Source of the DNA: Gracilaria domingensis
Taxonomy: Eukaryota; Rhodophyta; Florideophyceae; Gracilariales; Gracilariaceae
Reading direction: 5' to 3'
DNA: 64,000 nucleotides
Assembly: GCA_022539475.1 (NCBI GenBank)
Contig: VCMS01000056.1
Coordinates: 62,001-126,000 of the forward strand
Shown one piece after another: positions 12,101-22,587 of the stretch. Under the pieces are notes generated by a model, which was not told the DNA's origin, ran no database searches, and saw only the letters and a list, made by a program, of their open reading frames with translations. Position 1 is the first letter of the stretch; each line of letters opens with the position of its first letter. The position numbers and the translations under genes were made by a program.

Positions 12101-14515
12101 CCTACTGGCCTGCGTTAGCGTTGGACTGATACACCACCGTCAAGGCGTGTACACACTGTGTCCGCGAACGCGTTACACTCCGCCGTCATGCGAAAAAAAC
12201 TAACCTTGTTCTCCGCACTGGCGCCTCTTGAGTTTATCGACATCGATATACTCGGTGAGTTTTTGCGTACTACCCGAGGTAATCCGTATCTACTCGTCAT
12301 TAGGGATCGATTCTCGAAGTTAGTCCGGACAGTCCCGCTGAAGAAGATTACAACACGCACAGTGGCGGAGGCCTTTGTTCGCCATTGGGTGATGGTCTAC
12401 GGTCCGCCGGTCAATCTACTATCTGATAACGGACCGCACTTTACCGCGCGATTCTTCCAGGACGTCTGTCGGATACTCGACGTGAAGAACCTCTTTACGA
12501 CGACGTATCATTCTCAATGTAATGGACAAGTCCAACGGTTTAACCGGACGTTGCTCTCCGCATTGCCGGCTTATACGGTTGAGCACCCCAAGACGTGGGA
12601 CCTTATTACGGATGCGCTAACTTACGCGTACAATACACAGGTTCACAGGATCACTGGTCTATCACCATTTGAATTGGTATTATCGCGTAAGCCCCCTCCA
12701 GTCGCGGTTGAACCCCAGCCCAAGCTGGATGTATACCCGTCGCCGACCGATCATTACCTGCGCTGGAAGCAGTGGTTAACGAATATGGTACCCGTTGCAC
12801 GGTCCGCAATGGCCAAGGCCCAAGTCGCGTATAAGCGGAACTTTGACTCCCGTATTAGGAGGCCTCTACCACAGCTCGAGCCGGAAAACACTTTCTTTGT
12901 AAGGAAAGAGTACTACAACCCTGAAAAGGAGAAGCGCAACAAGCTTTCACCCATTGCTGATGGACCCTACCTCATTATTAGCGCGGATAAGGACACAGTT
13001 GGGTTGGGAGTTGGTGACACTCACGAACGTTTCTCGCGTGATCGGGTCGTACAGGGCCCCACGCATCATGCGGAAGTCATCAAAGAGATTCATAACGAGG
13101 ATAATCAACCGAACAAAAGGCATATTCACCCCGAAACCCGAGAAAACATAGTGGGACTCCGTCACCCAAGAAGGGGTTTTGCCGAGTTACCGACTATCTT
13201 GTCACACACCGAATCTTCGGAATCCACACCTCTGGTGATATCTCGTTTCCCAATGCCGATTGCATTGTCAAGAGACGTGATGACCGCTCCCCGTAACGCT
13301 CCACCTCAGGAGGGGGAAAGAGATTCACGCGTTGTCGCGGAGAAGGAATTACCAGTGTCGCTACCATTGCCGGTATCCCGTAATTCACGGAGAAGTAAAG
13401 AAGCTGAGGCAGAGTAACCTCAAGACACCGTCGAAAATGTGACTGCTACGGACACCACTGCCAGTAGGAAGGATCACCCGCTGTCGCGTATGAATGTCGC
13501 GGAGGACTCGCTACAGTCGGCTGCTGTCGCGCATAACCCCGCAGGGGACATGCAACCTCTCATGAAGGATCGCGACCTTTCTGAAAGGAATAGAACGCAA
13601 CCGCCAAACGCGCCGTTCTCCCAGGATACTGGTAATGCTCACCCGATTTCTCGGCAGAGCACGGCCACAGCATCGCTGGACGCTTCAACACGGAGTACTC
13701 CGGAGGCGTCGACGCCGCACACCGTCGGTTACGTACTCCACACACCGCCTACGCAGGCGCGAAGCAAGGCAGTCACTGTTGATTCAGGTTTCCTCGACAC
13801 TGCACAGCACGAGGAAGAGAAGACGCTCGTTGAAGAAAGAAGTTCGCACCCCGGATCGGGTAGAGGCACAGCGCCGTTACACCCACCCGTGGGGAAGTCG
13901 TTGGGCGCACGCCATGACGGTTCAGTAGGTCATGGCGGCGCACACCTCAGTGGAGAGTCGGATTACAGCCCCGATTTAAGGAAAACGCACGCTGCCAATG
14001 AAGGGGCACGTGCGCACCACACGTCACGTGGCGCGCACGGTACACCACTCAGTGGACCCGGTCAGCTGACTGGCAGCGCCGCAGCCACGAACCGTCACCC
14101 GGAATCACGTGAACCGGCACGCGCCGTGGTAAACCATTCGCCTCCGCGTTCGCAGCCACCGTCAATACGGGAGGTCACTCGCAACCGAGCTGCCTGCGTG
14201 CTCGCAACGACGGAGGAAGTGTCGAAGAAACCCCGCAATACGGTGCGAAGCCCTCAGCAGAGGACGCATGACGAACCGCCGCAGCGTGCCAAAAACCCCT
14301 CAAAAGGTGGTGAACCACGAGATGTTTACTCGAAGGAGTTCGTCGTAGACCACATTGTGGGACACAGTTGGAACCCGAAGGGGTATGTTCAGTACCAGGT
14401 ACGCTGATATGGCTATCCGCTGTCGCGGGACTCGAATGAACCGGTGGAACAGTTACCCCGATCGAAGATCGTGCAGTATCCCCGACGCACGGGCACCACG
14501 CTACCCTCTAACTAG
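9176..14515 (+). pseudogene. pol: pol of the retrotransposon, multiply broken
   Basis: Aspartic protease (DTGAG near 9450); reverse transcriptase (10400-11150, with FCIDYRRLN, FGLTNAPATFQ and the catalytic YLDD near 10880); RNase H (11310-11650); integrase with H2C2 zinc finger (12030-12180) and DDE core (12230-12700); a basic C-terminal region with VRKEYYNP; a long low-complexity linker; and a chromodomain (14335-14500: EFVVDHIVGH, YVQYQVR, YGYPLS). In-frame stops are at 9878, 10655, 11407, 12127, 13415 and 14405. Frame changes occur near 11240 and at the A-run near 12190. The third catalytic position of the integrase is Gln (CAA at 12533-12535, GQVQRFN) where the family has Glu. The stop at 14405 replaces the conserved aromatic Trp of the chromodomain. 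The probable end of the frame is TAG at 14513-14515. Confidence 0.93.
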
Positions 14516-15012
14516 CACCGAGCCATGGTCGGGTATTGACCGCTGTCGCGGAAGTCATCATGTGCGCCGCACGGTCGTCTACGGTTGTTGGTGGACGACG
14601 AACCTGTCTCGAGGGAACTCAGCGACCTCCAAAAGAGTACAGTACCGAATTGTATTCGTGGATAATACCCTCGTTAAGAGGAGAGTTGAAGAAGCACAAT
14701 GCTGTCGCTCAAGGAAGGGCAAGGATAGAAGACAAGACTCATGAAGAGGAGAAGGAACTCTGAAGAGATGATACACTCGCGATGAGGCGGTGACGCTCGA
14801 CGGGACGAAGATTTTATCCCAGAAGGGAGAAGTTACCGGATACGCCTTTTCAAAGGGAAAGAAGCCTTGGAAAATGGAAAAAGAACCTTGAAGAAAAGAG
14901 GAGAACACTTTGAAGTAAGGGAAGAACACAGTTTTACTGGAAACAAATCTACTAGGGAGCCCGCTAGTCGGACTCCCTGAACCGCCAAGGTATTGGGTAT
15001 CACCAGCAGCCT
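14516..15012. other. Retrotransposon 3' region without clear frame
   Basis: A purine-rich stretch of about 500 bp between the pol end and the antisense frames. It includes repeated GAAGG/GGAAAA-like tracts near 14860-14930. No domain was recognised. Confidence 0.5.
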
Positions 15013-16269
15013 CTAGTTCGAGGGATCACCCGACTCGCTAGGACCGCCCCCCAGCCTAGACTGGAGAGCCTCCTGCATCTGCGTGATGTCTCCCGACGCC
15101 ATGTCGGAAGCACCAGTAGAACTGAGAAACTGAGCAATCACGGCAGCCCGGGTAGCGTCGTCCACATCCGCGTTCGCGGCTTCACTCGGCGTAGCCGGTG
15201 CCGCAACCGCCGCAGCGGGAACGACCGCCACCGGAGCGGGAGCCACCTCTACAGTGGCAGGAGCCGCAGGAGCGGGAATTAATGAAATCGGTGTCGGCGC
15301 TGCAACCGAAGGAGCGGGGCCTGACAAAGGACCAGCCACTGTAGGAGCAGGAATTTCCTCCATCATCGGAGCGTCGTCGCCTCCAAAGACATCCTCGTCT
15401 GGAGCATCGTCAACCATTAGGTTGTTCTGGTCCCCAATCGGGTGAAAGAACTCATCCGTGAGTATGAAACCGGATGGATGTCCCGGGGTGATGACTCACT
15501 CTGCCGTACGCAGGATTTGCGCTTCCGCCTCGGTGATGAGGGTGCGTGACCACGGGTCATAGAACACGTAATCACCCGCCAGCGGGGATCTGCGACCTGG
15601 CGACCGGTCAACCGGAAGATCCCCATCGCGACGACCGCTTTGCGCGCGGGGTACTTGAGTCCAGTCGATACCGTCAATCACACTGAGGAGGCTCATGAAC
15701 TTGGAGAGGTTTCCATTACCTCCTACCGGGAGTGTCAAGTATAGTTCTCGGATGGCCTGCCGCAGTCGCGAGGGAAGATACCACAGTCTATACTGGTCGT
15801 ACACCTCGTGGAGGGTGAATACCGCCGTTCGCGCGGCCCACTCCGTCATTACGACGGCCCACCATCTCGTGAACGGGTCAGTTACCAGCCTACTGCCGAC
15901 GTAGGTCAAGCACGGGGGCAGCTCTACATAGCACCCTTGGCAGACCTCGAAGGACGCCCACACGAACGGGAGAGGAACGTACCGTCCTCGCATGTGAGGC
16001 GGCCTAATCCGGTTTGCTTCCGAGTTCTGGTACGGTACCATATACCCCCAGTGGGAGCGCCCTCGCCGTTCATCGCGGATCATCTCCTGAAGCAAGTCAT
16101 ACCGCGGTCGGTGCGGGAGGTATCGAAATTCGCACGCAGAAGCGGACGGGTCCAACACAGGAGATCCTGGTGAGTGGTGACGTTTCGGTAACGCTCGACT
16201 ACACCGGCTAACCGGGCAAGATTCTACCCGTAGGAGATCTTTCCGAGAGTATGGTAGAAGGCGACGTCA
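15013..16269 (-). pseudogene. Antisense frame B in the retrotransposon (one stop)
   Basis: A minus-strand frame is open from about 16269 to 15013 except for a single TGA at 15496-15498. The upstream part (to 15499) contains a W/Y/R-rich globular-looking segment (FVWASFEVCQGCYVELPP, WWAVVMTEWAARTAVF, LPSRLRQAIRELYL). The downstream part starts MVDDAPDEDVFGG and runs into an Ala/Pro/Val-rich region ending GGGPSESGDPSN. There is no ATG at the 5' end (first candidate codon is GTG at 16158), so this is probably a second exon of a spliced antisense gene that begins at 17489. Function unknown; no family recognised. Confidence 0.55.
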
Positions 16270-16820
16270 AACCGGAACTCCGTTGGTATCGGACGCTCCG
16301 AATATGTTCGGTACATCCGCATTTGTGCGAAACGAATTAGACCCGCTCGCGCGGCGTTGTGAGACTCACCACGCTGGTGGACGATTGTCGAGTGTTGACA
16401 CTAACGTGAGACAGAAAGAGGTTGTCTGTGCTCAACTGTCATCAAGTTGAATTTATGGTTTACAGAGAACAAGAGGTAAATGAATTGCCTTGTGTAAACA
16501 GTACTGAACGTGACAATGTAGATGACATTGTACTTTGTTGACCAGTACTTAGGTAGCTACATCTAGACAAGAACAATAAAGAAGACGATCTATCGATTAT
16601 TACCACACTACTACTATACTGCACCTTGCATCTTCTATCATTCCGAGAGTTCGCTTCGCGGCAGCCCTCAACCACCGGCACCATCGCCAGTGGAATCGAC
16701 AGATCGTCTCCCACTCAGCCTATCAGCAGGCCGGTGGTGGACTGTTTCTGTGAGAAGCACAGACTTTGGCGCAACAGCCCAGCAGAGGGCCGTCCGTCAG
16801 AGCGAGAGCTTGACACAGTG
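16270..16820. other. Possible antisense intron or spacer
   Basis: Between antisense frames A and B. Stops occur in all frames and there is AT-rich sequence near 16440-16620. It could be an intron of the antisense gene; splice sites were not defined. Confidence 0.35.
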
Positions 16821-17489
16821 TCACTGCACTCTCTGCAGTACACTCTCTCTTTCAGGCTGTGTTTTTACAACGATCGCATGAGAGGGTACAGCGACGCGGT
16901 ACTGCCAGTCGAAGGTCACCGTCATCCAGATGTGCACCCCACCCGGGAGATGACCGCTTCCGTCAGCATACGCCTCGATGAGGGCCCTATTCATGAGCGC
17001 CTGAGGGTGAAACCACGGTGCTCGCAAGAATGCCGCCGGATTGCGCCGTGGATCTACGCTCTCCAACGCCTCATGGAGGGCCCAAGCCCCAGCATTTGGG
17101 TTGAAAATCGGTATCGCCGCCGGCGCGGGAGCTATCCAGTTCCACTTAGGGGGCTGTTGAGGCTGATGAGCACCCGTATTGGGGAGAGGCGCGGTATGAA
17201 AACCCGGATTGATGAGAGCCTGTTGAGGAGCCGCGAACGGCTGCACCGGTTGTCCCAGGCCCCCAAAGTAGGGTTGAGAAGGTCCGCCCTGCGGTTGGTA
17301 GGGATTGTTCCCGTTGCCCTGGTTGGGATTCGACATAACAGCTCGTGCTGGATGGTCCGACGCGTTCGGTGAAGATGAAGGAAGCACTGCAGAAGCAGGA
17401 GGAGGATCCGCAGAGAGCATAAGAGAAGTCCGTATTGTAGGTACAGACGCTCGTTGACGAAGAGTACGAGGGGAGTTGGGATCGCCCAT
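16821..17489 (-). CDS. Antisense frame A in the retrotransposon, uncharacterised
   Basis: A 222-codon open frame starting with ATG at 17489, only about 80 bp from the 3' LTR and transcribed towards pol. The N-terminal half is rich in Asn, Gln, Pro and Gly (NPNQGNGNNPYQPQGG). The C-terminal half is more globular (WNWIAPAPAAIPIFNPNAGA, EALESVDPRRNPAAFL, GVHIWMTVTFDWQYRV). Its position suggests transcription from an antisense promoter in the 3' LTR. Antisense genes between pol and the 3' LTR are known in some plant Ty3/gypsy elements; no sequence relationship to those is claimed. It is intact while gag and pol on the other strand are broken. It may continue by splicing into frame B. Confidence 0.6.
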   Translation of the reverse strand: MGDPNSPRTLRQRASVPTIRTSLMLSADPPPASAVLPSSSPNASDHPARAVMSNPNQGNGNNPYQPQGGPSQPYFGGLGQPVQPFAAPQQALINPGFHTAPLPNTGAHQPQQPPKWNWIAPAPAAIPIFNPNAGAWALHEALESVDPRRNPAAFLRAPWFHPQALMNRALIEAYADGSGHLPGGVHIWMTVTFDWQYRVAVPSHAIVVKTQPERESVLQRVQ

Positions 17490-17558
17490 CGGGGGGTTGC
17501 TTACTTATACAGCTGCGCGGAAGACGTCGTGCTCGCTTTCGCGGTGCGCTGGCGCCTC

Positions 17559-17570
17559 AGGAGGGGGAAA
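17559..17570 (+). promoter_or_regulatory. Polypurine tract
   Basis: AGGAGGGGGAAA directly abuts the 3' LTR, the place where plus-strand DNA synthesis is primed. The 16-nt context CCTCAGGAGGGGGAAA occurs again at 13304-13319. Confidence 0.9.
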
Positions 17571-18385
17571 TGTGGTGCAACGCTTTAGCGGTCACTTCAC
17601 CGCTGTTGCGAGTCATAGCATACGCCGCCGATGCGGGAGATGGTACCTCAAATTATGAAGTGAGGTGGAGGACCCATTTTTGGGCGGATTATACACTGGA
17701 TTGGATCCAAGAGGTGTGCACAGCATTGCTGGTTAGTCATACACGTGTGGGAAGTTTGCACCCATTACTTGGGGTATTTTAGATATTTATTTTAGATATT
17801 TTCGCTACACCGCTTGACAGTGGGTTGGCACTCTACACTACTTAGTAGGTTGAGCTGCACCCATTGTCGGGGAAGTAAAAAAACCAACCGAGTGTTCGGC
17901 TCTGATGTTTCACCCTTGGTGACCGATATCCTCCTCCCGGAGAGTCGACACCTTGTGCAGGGTTCATCATCCGCCTCGCGGCATCATTAACACCACTACC
18001 GCTTTCGAGCGCTTACGTTGTGTGTGTCGTCTTTATTTCTGTCCCTGTTATACAGTTAGCACTACTTGGTGTACCGGTGCATACCGTTCGTGGCTCGACA
18101 CACTCGCGTGGGCTATTACCGCCCTCGCGTGTCATCCCCACAGTCGTGGGTACCGCGTGCTACGCACGTGACGCTACTGACTACTTGTGTCGTGTGTTCC
18201 CTACCGCTGGACGCGTCTTCTTCGCCGCTTCGCTCCCTCCATTAATAGGGAAGGGTCGACCCCTGTCTTACACCCGACATTGCCGTGTCGTACCTGTGGG
18301 AGCGCTCTACTGCTGTGCTCGCCTCTTGAGAGAGGGTCTGAACCGGCTTTGCGAGTCTTTCCCCATCGCTGGGTTTTGCACAACA
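17571..18385 (+). repeat. 3' LTR
   Basis: 815 bp, aligning end to end with the 5' LTR without length change. The substitutions are concentrated around the middle (near 17945-18065). Confidence 0.95.
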
Positions 18386-18390
18386 TGACT

Positions 18391-19100
18391 CACTGTAGAC
18401 CCTTTCGTTGAATTTTCTTAGTGTAACGGCGTAAACGTCAGGAAAATTTGAGCAAGGTTAAAGACGTGCCTAACTGTAGATCATCTGTTTGCATTTGCCT
18501 AGTGTCATTGCATATACGTCACCAGAATGGGAGCCAATTAAAAGAGAAGACGCACTGTAGACCATTTTGTTGATTTTGTTTATTGTACCGCCGTATACTA
18601 TAGCACAATTTGAGTCATGTCGAACACGCGACTAACTGTAGACACTTTCGTTGAAGTTGCTTAGTGTAACGACATAAACGTCAGCAAACTTTGAGCAAGG
18701 TTAAAGATGTGCCTAACTGTAGACCACTTGTTTGCATTTGGATAGTGTGATGGCATATACGTAACCAGAATGTGAGCCAATTAAAATCGGAGACGCACTG
18801 TACGCTATTTTGTTGACTTCGTTTAGCGTAAAGCCATGCACGTAAACAAAATGTGACTCATGTTGAACACATGAATCACTGTAGACCCTTTCGTTGAATT
18901 TTCTTAATAGAACGTCGTAAACGTCAGCAAAATTTGAGCAAGGTTAAAGACGTGCCTAACTGTATACCACTTGGTTGATTTTGCTTAGTGTAACGGAGTA
19001 TATGTAAGCACAATGTGAGCCATGTTGAAGGAGAGACTCACTTTAGACCATTTCGTTGAATTTGCTTACGGTGACGTCTGCAGCTACAATATAGAATGAG
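18391..19100 (+). repeat. 81-bp tandem repeats, right part of split array
   Basis: Continues the array broken at 5833. The phrase GCATATACGT(A/C)ACCAGAATG recurs at 18508 and 18751, 243 bp apart. The copy at 5708 falls exactly 243 bp before 18508 once the 12,557-bp insertion is removed, which shows a three-unit higher-order repeat. Confidence 0.85.
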
Positions 19101-19315
19101 TACATTTTGACTTCAAAGCTATTCTGTATATGACGATTTTTTCTGCAGCCTGTCTGAACACATTGAGACGGTTTGATTACTTTAATTCTGGAGACGGTTG
19201 CTTCCATTGGAGATACTGCAAATTCCGAAGCCTATTGAAACCCTAGCACATAGTGCGATATGTCGTGATAGCATTCTACGCTTTGAATACTAGCCGTATC
19301 AACCATTTCGTGCCC

Positions 19316-19320
19316 TATAA
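19316..19320 (+). promoter_or_regulatory. TATA-like box of the left-arm gene
   Basis: CCCTATAAGAAGG lies in a segment conserved with the right arm, where the equivalent TATAA is at 24482-24486 on the minus strand. The conserved GATCGATGCC follows about 30 bp downstream in both. Confidence 0.5.
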
Positions 19321-19592
19321 GAAGGACACAGAGACCAAAAATCACTGGATCGATGCCTAAGCCTCATCAACTCGCCTGTTCAGCAACTAAGCACTCCCTA
19401 CGTCCGCCCCACCTCATCGCCGTTCTGGCACGTCTCTGCTTCTTTTCCTTCTACCGACCCTTTATCATCCCTTTCCCTTCCCTTTCTTTCCGCCCCAGAC
19501 CGTCCCCCGCCGCACCTTTGCGAACATCCTTTTCTCCGCCTCCTCTCCGTGCCGTCTCCTCTCCGTTCCCATACGCTTCTTACTCGTTCGGG

Positions 19593-20108
19593 ATGGAGAA
19601 CAACAACGACACTGATGGCCCCCGCAATACGCTCGCACTCGATATATCGTACCAGATCTAAGGTCGTATTGAACTGGGGGGCCAGAGGATGTTGGTGTGG
19701 TTTGACGGCATACCCGACGATCTCTACGAAAAGTACCGTCTCGCCTGGGCGTCGTTCCACATCTGTTTCGGCTTCATGCAGCTCTGTGGGTCGTTCCTAA
19801 CCGAAGAGCTTGCGTTTGTCCTCCGAAAGCTGTTCATTGCTTTCGATAACGGCGTGATGACAGACCTACATGACGAGTTTCAACTCTATTTGCACGGTTG
19901 GATCATGGCTCAGTTTGGTTCTCTGCGTCCGGAACGTGAGAAAACGTTCATGGATGAAATCGAAGCCGCTCTTGTGCATGTCGAAGAGTTTCCGGACGAC
20001 ACCTACTTCTATGTGAAGTTTGAGCCTCGCTCCGATATGACCCTCTTCCTGAATCCTCCTGGAGTGTTCAAGAATCATCCCGTGGCCAATGGAATGCATG
20101 AGCATTAA
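19593..20108 (+). pseudogene. Uncharacterised arm gene, left copy (one stop)
   Basis: A 171-codon frame from ATG 19593 (MENNNDTDGP) to TAA 20108, broken by one in-frame TAA at 19659-19661. Conserved with the right copy: RMLVWFDGI, EKYRLAWASFHI, DLHDEFQLYL, IEEFPDD-like VEEFPDDT, and the shared C-terminus NHPVANG(M/V)HEH. The protein is acidic and soluble-looking, without a signal peptide or membrane segment. An ATG at 19353 in the same frame would add a Pro/Ser-rich N-terminus, but that part is frame-shifted in the right copy, so the shorter start is preferred. No known family was recognised. Confidence 0.65.
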
Positions 20109-20322
20109 ATGTTTGGCATTTCTTCTATTATCGTTGATCTAGTATGGTTATTGGTTTTAGAAGATATTATTTGTCTTATTGTGTGGTTAGTATTCTGATC
20201 AAAATGTGGGATCTTTTGATTTATGATGGTTTCTTAGATGCCGTAATAAACCAATTGTTTTGTTATTTTCTTTGCGTTTTCGTCTGATGAAAATGGATAG
20301 AAAAGAAAACCGCGTAGTCACT

Positions 20323-20511
20323 TTATTGTTTTGATGCATTGTAAAAGTCCGTGGCCTCTTGCGACCTAGGATTTAGCATAAGTTTATCTGTCAAATGCAG
20401 TACACTTGAATCTCGAATGCTGTGCACTTGAATCTGAATACTGCAAAGTTGACTCCCTGTCATGAAGCATATGCAAATCCTTCCTCTTCTGCACTCTCGA
20501 TAGTGCGACAT
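20323..20511 (-). pseudogene. Tail of a convergent frame, left copy
   Basis: Ends NPRSQEATDFYNASKQ then stop. The right arm has the equivalent NSMSQEAIDFYNASTQ ending at 23523 on the plus strand. The shared C-terminus suggests both arms carried the 3' end of a second gene transcribed towards the arm gene. Only the tail is convincing. Confidence 0.4.
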
Positions 20512-21239
20512 AGAGACGTCCTGCTCAGAAGAAGTATGAAGAAAGTTTGGTTTTCGACATAAAAGAGGGTTCGAATGTAGTAACAGAACTTTTTGTACTC
20601 AACAAACCTTTCTATTTATAGTTTTATCGTCCACCCTCGACGAAATATACAGCTTCAGGTAGAACTGGGTGCTTCACTCGTGCTAGGATTTCATGAATTT
20701 TTGGTGTGCGAATAGGTGTATCCCTTTTATTGTGGAGAAGCAACACGTGTTTTTTTGTCCAAACTGTTGAAAGGTGCACATATTCTTGTCCTGGAGCATT
20801 AAGTGGATGATGTTTACGGGCGAGCGCTCGGAGACCGCGGAGCTTTGAGCGCTCTTCTCGAACTTAATGGTTTGTTCTTGTAGATTTTGTAGTCATAAAC
20901 AGCTGTTCATGATTGTGTCTTTAAAAAGAATTTTTGTTTAATATAGCGAAAAAAATTTGAAATGTTTCTTTATCGTAGATAATTGGGTATAAATGCGGAT
21001 GTGAATTACTTTCTTATTGAGTTGGACAAAGCAAAGAAGTATGGTTCCGGATATCTATTTGGCACTTGAAAGTTGTGGTCGATTTTATCAAAATGTAGTT
21101 TATTAAGATAGTGCAGTAAAACCTTGGTTGTTGCCGGTATTAAAAATTAGTTTATTTACGTACCAAAAGACTGCACCGGGTGCAGTTGTACTACGACCGG
21201 ATATCGTTCCGCACACGAGCCCTGTGCGTACGTATTTTT
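20512..21239. other. AT-rich interior of the inverted structure
   Basis: No gene or RNA recognised. It lies between the left arm and the nested inverted repeat. Confidence 0.45.
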
Positions 21240-22045
21240 GAGGTCCAAAGCGTTTGATTTAAATTGGCCAAACGTTTTGGACGTCCCAAATTCTTGATGG
21301 CACTAAAACTTTTTTATTCTTCTTTTCACACGTGGCCTCGCCAAAACGAAGCCACCTATGATTTGCCTTTATTTTTCGAGGGGGTTGCGCCAGTACTCAT
21401 CTCAATCCTTACTGCTGGTAAACTATATTCTTCGTCTCTCGAAACGCTTATTTTTTCTCCTAGATCCGTTACTTTCTGTATCATACTTTTTTTGCTTATA
21501 GTTTACGGGCGTATTATCGTAATAGAAAACAGAATACTATGTATTGTGAGAGAGAAACTTGGACTGTATTTATGGAAATACAAAAATTCTTGCTGTGTGA
21601 AAACTGGAAGTGTTTCACTTTAGTCAAAAGATTGAAAATGTTTGCCAACATTGAATGACTGCCTCATATTAATTTTCTAACTCAGTTATTTCAACTTGTA
21701 GAAAGACCCGTACGTTGGAAACAAGGAAAAATTGGGGTTTCAATGTTTCTGTTTCCTTCTTTTCTGAAGTCATAGAACGGCCCTTAGTGTCAAAATGGTT
21801 AAATTCTTGTGCTCATGTGGACACGTCGAGACAGTTCTGCCAATAAGAGATTGTCTTTGGGCACTAAGGATTGGGGTGGGTACTAGCTCGAACCTTTCAA
21901 AAAATAAAGGCAAATTAAAGGGTGTCCTCTTTTGGCGGGGACACGTGGCAAAAGTAAAATAAGAAACTTTTAGTGCCATCCAGCATTTGGGTCCTCCAAA
22001 ACGTTTGGCCAATGAAAATCAAACGTTTTGGACATCCCAAAACAT
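21240..22045. repeat. Nested inverted repeat with hairpin ends
   Basis: About 185-bp arms (21240-21425 and 21862-22045) in opposite orientation. Both read as a frame starting MAKRFG(R/G)PK and containing DLPLFFE/NLPLFFE, but the frames are only a by-product of the repeat. The ends contain CCAAA(A)CGTTTG and CAAACGTTTTGG, which can fold on themselves. A similar phrase (GCGTTTTGGACGTTCC) occurs alone near 55926. Probably a small foldback or MITE-like insertion inside the larger structure. Confidence 0.7.
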
Positions 22046-22433
22046 CGCGGAGAGGTTTTCTGTAAAGATAGAGATTCGACCAAAGCACAACTGCATCACT
22101 GCACTACCCAAAAATAAATTGATTTTTATAAGCCACAAGCGCATCTTTCAAGTTCTTAGTAGCTGTCTATAACGGTACAGGTAAACACTGCAATTAATGT
22201 GGGTTCAATATTACGATTGGGTTCCGAACAAGCGCCAGGGGCTTTGCGGTCTTTACCCGCTGGCGCGTAAAAAACAGCGCTGACTGGGTCGTCAGCGCTA
22301 CTGATTACCCAGTACTCTCAGCACTTCGCACCATTCCCTATTGTTTTAGCAGCAGCAACAGCAACAGCAACAACAAAGCTCCTCACCGATTAGCCGCTTA
22401 TTCTGCTTCGGTTGCTGCTACGCGGCGTTATCT

Positions 22434-22525
22434 GCAAACGTATGCACGAAGTCATACGTGTGCAGTTGCATCAAGTAAGATGGGTGCACCAAGTCATATG
22501 TGTGCAGTTGTACCAAGTACGATTT
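22434..22525 (+). repeat. About 42-bp tandem repeat
   Basis: Two full units and a partial third, marked by GTGTGCAGTTG followed by CAAGTA(A/C)GAT and a new GTGCAC start. Confidence 0.7.
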
Positions 22526-22587
22526 GTGCACGTGTGGTATTTCAGAACCAAAAGCGGCAGTTTGCCAAGTAAGTTTTAACAAAAAAA

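Larger units (their letters stand above)
5834..18385 (+). mobile_element. Ty3/gypsy LTR retrotransposon with chromodomain (chromovirus type)
   Basis: A 12,552-bp element flanked by the 5-bp duplication TGACT (5829-5833 and 18386-18390). It has two 815-bp LTRs beginning TG and ending CA, a primer-binding site 2 bp after the 5' LTR, gag with a CCHC knuckle, pol in the order protease, reverse transcriptase, RNase H, integrase (the Ty3/gypsy order), and a C-terminal chromodomain. A 3-kb 3' region has antisense frames, followed by a polypurine tract. The LTRs differ at about two dozen sites by eye (near 3%), so insertion was not recent. Several stops and frameshifts and a changed integrase active-site residue mean this copy is not autonomous. 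Confidence 0.96.

Noticed and set aside
13439-14700. Recurring GCTGTCGCG phrase in the 3' part of the retrotransposon
   Set aside because: It also occurs in gag and is compatible with biased codon use; spacing is irregular, so no regulatory repeat is claimed.
18391-19100. CRISPR-like array
   Set aside because: Contiguous degenerate 81-bp units without unique spacers; satellite-like, in a eukaryote.
20540-20600. tRNA gene suggested by GGTTCGAAT
   Set aside because: No matching acceptor stem, anticodon arm or A box around it. No tRNA elsewhere in the window could be supported by eye.
21264-22012. Pair of genes starting MAKRFG
   Set aside because: The similarity follows from the nested inverted repeat; the frames diverge soon after the repeat and have no domain.
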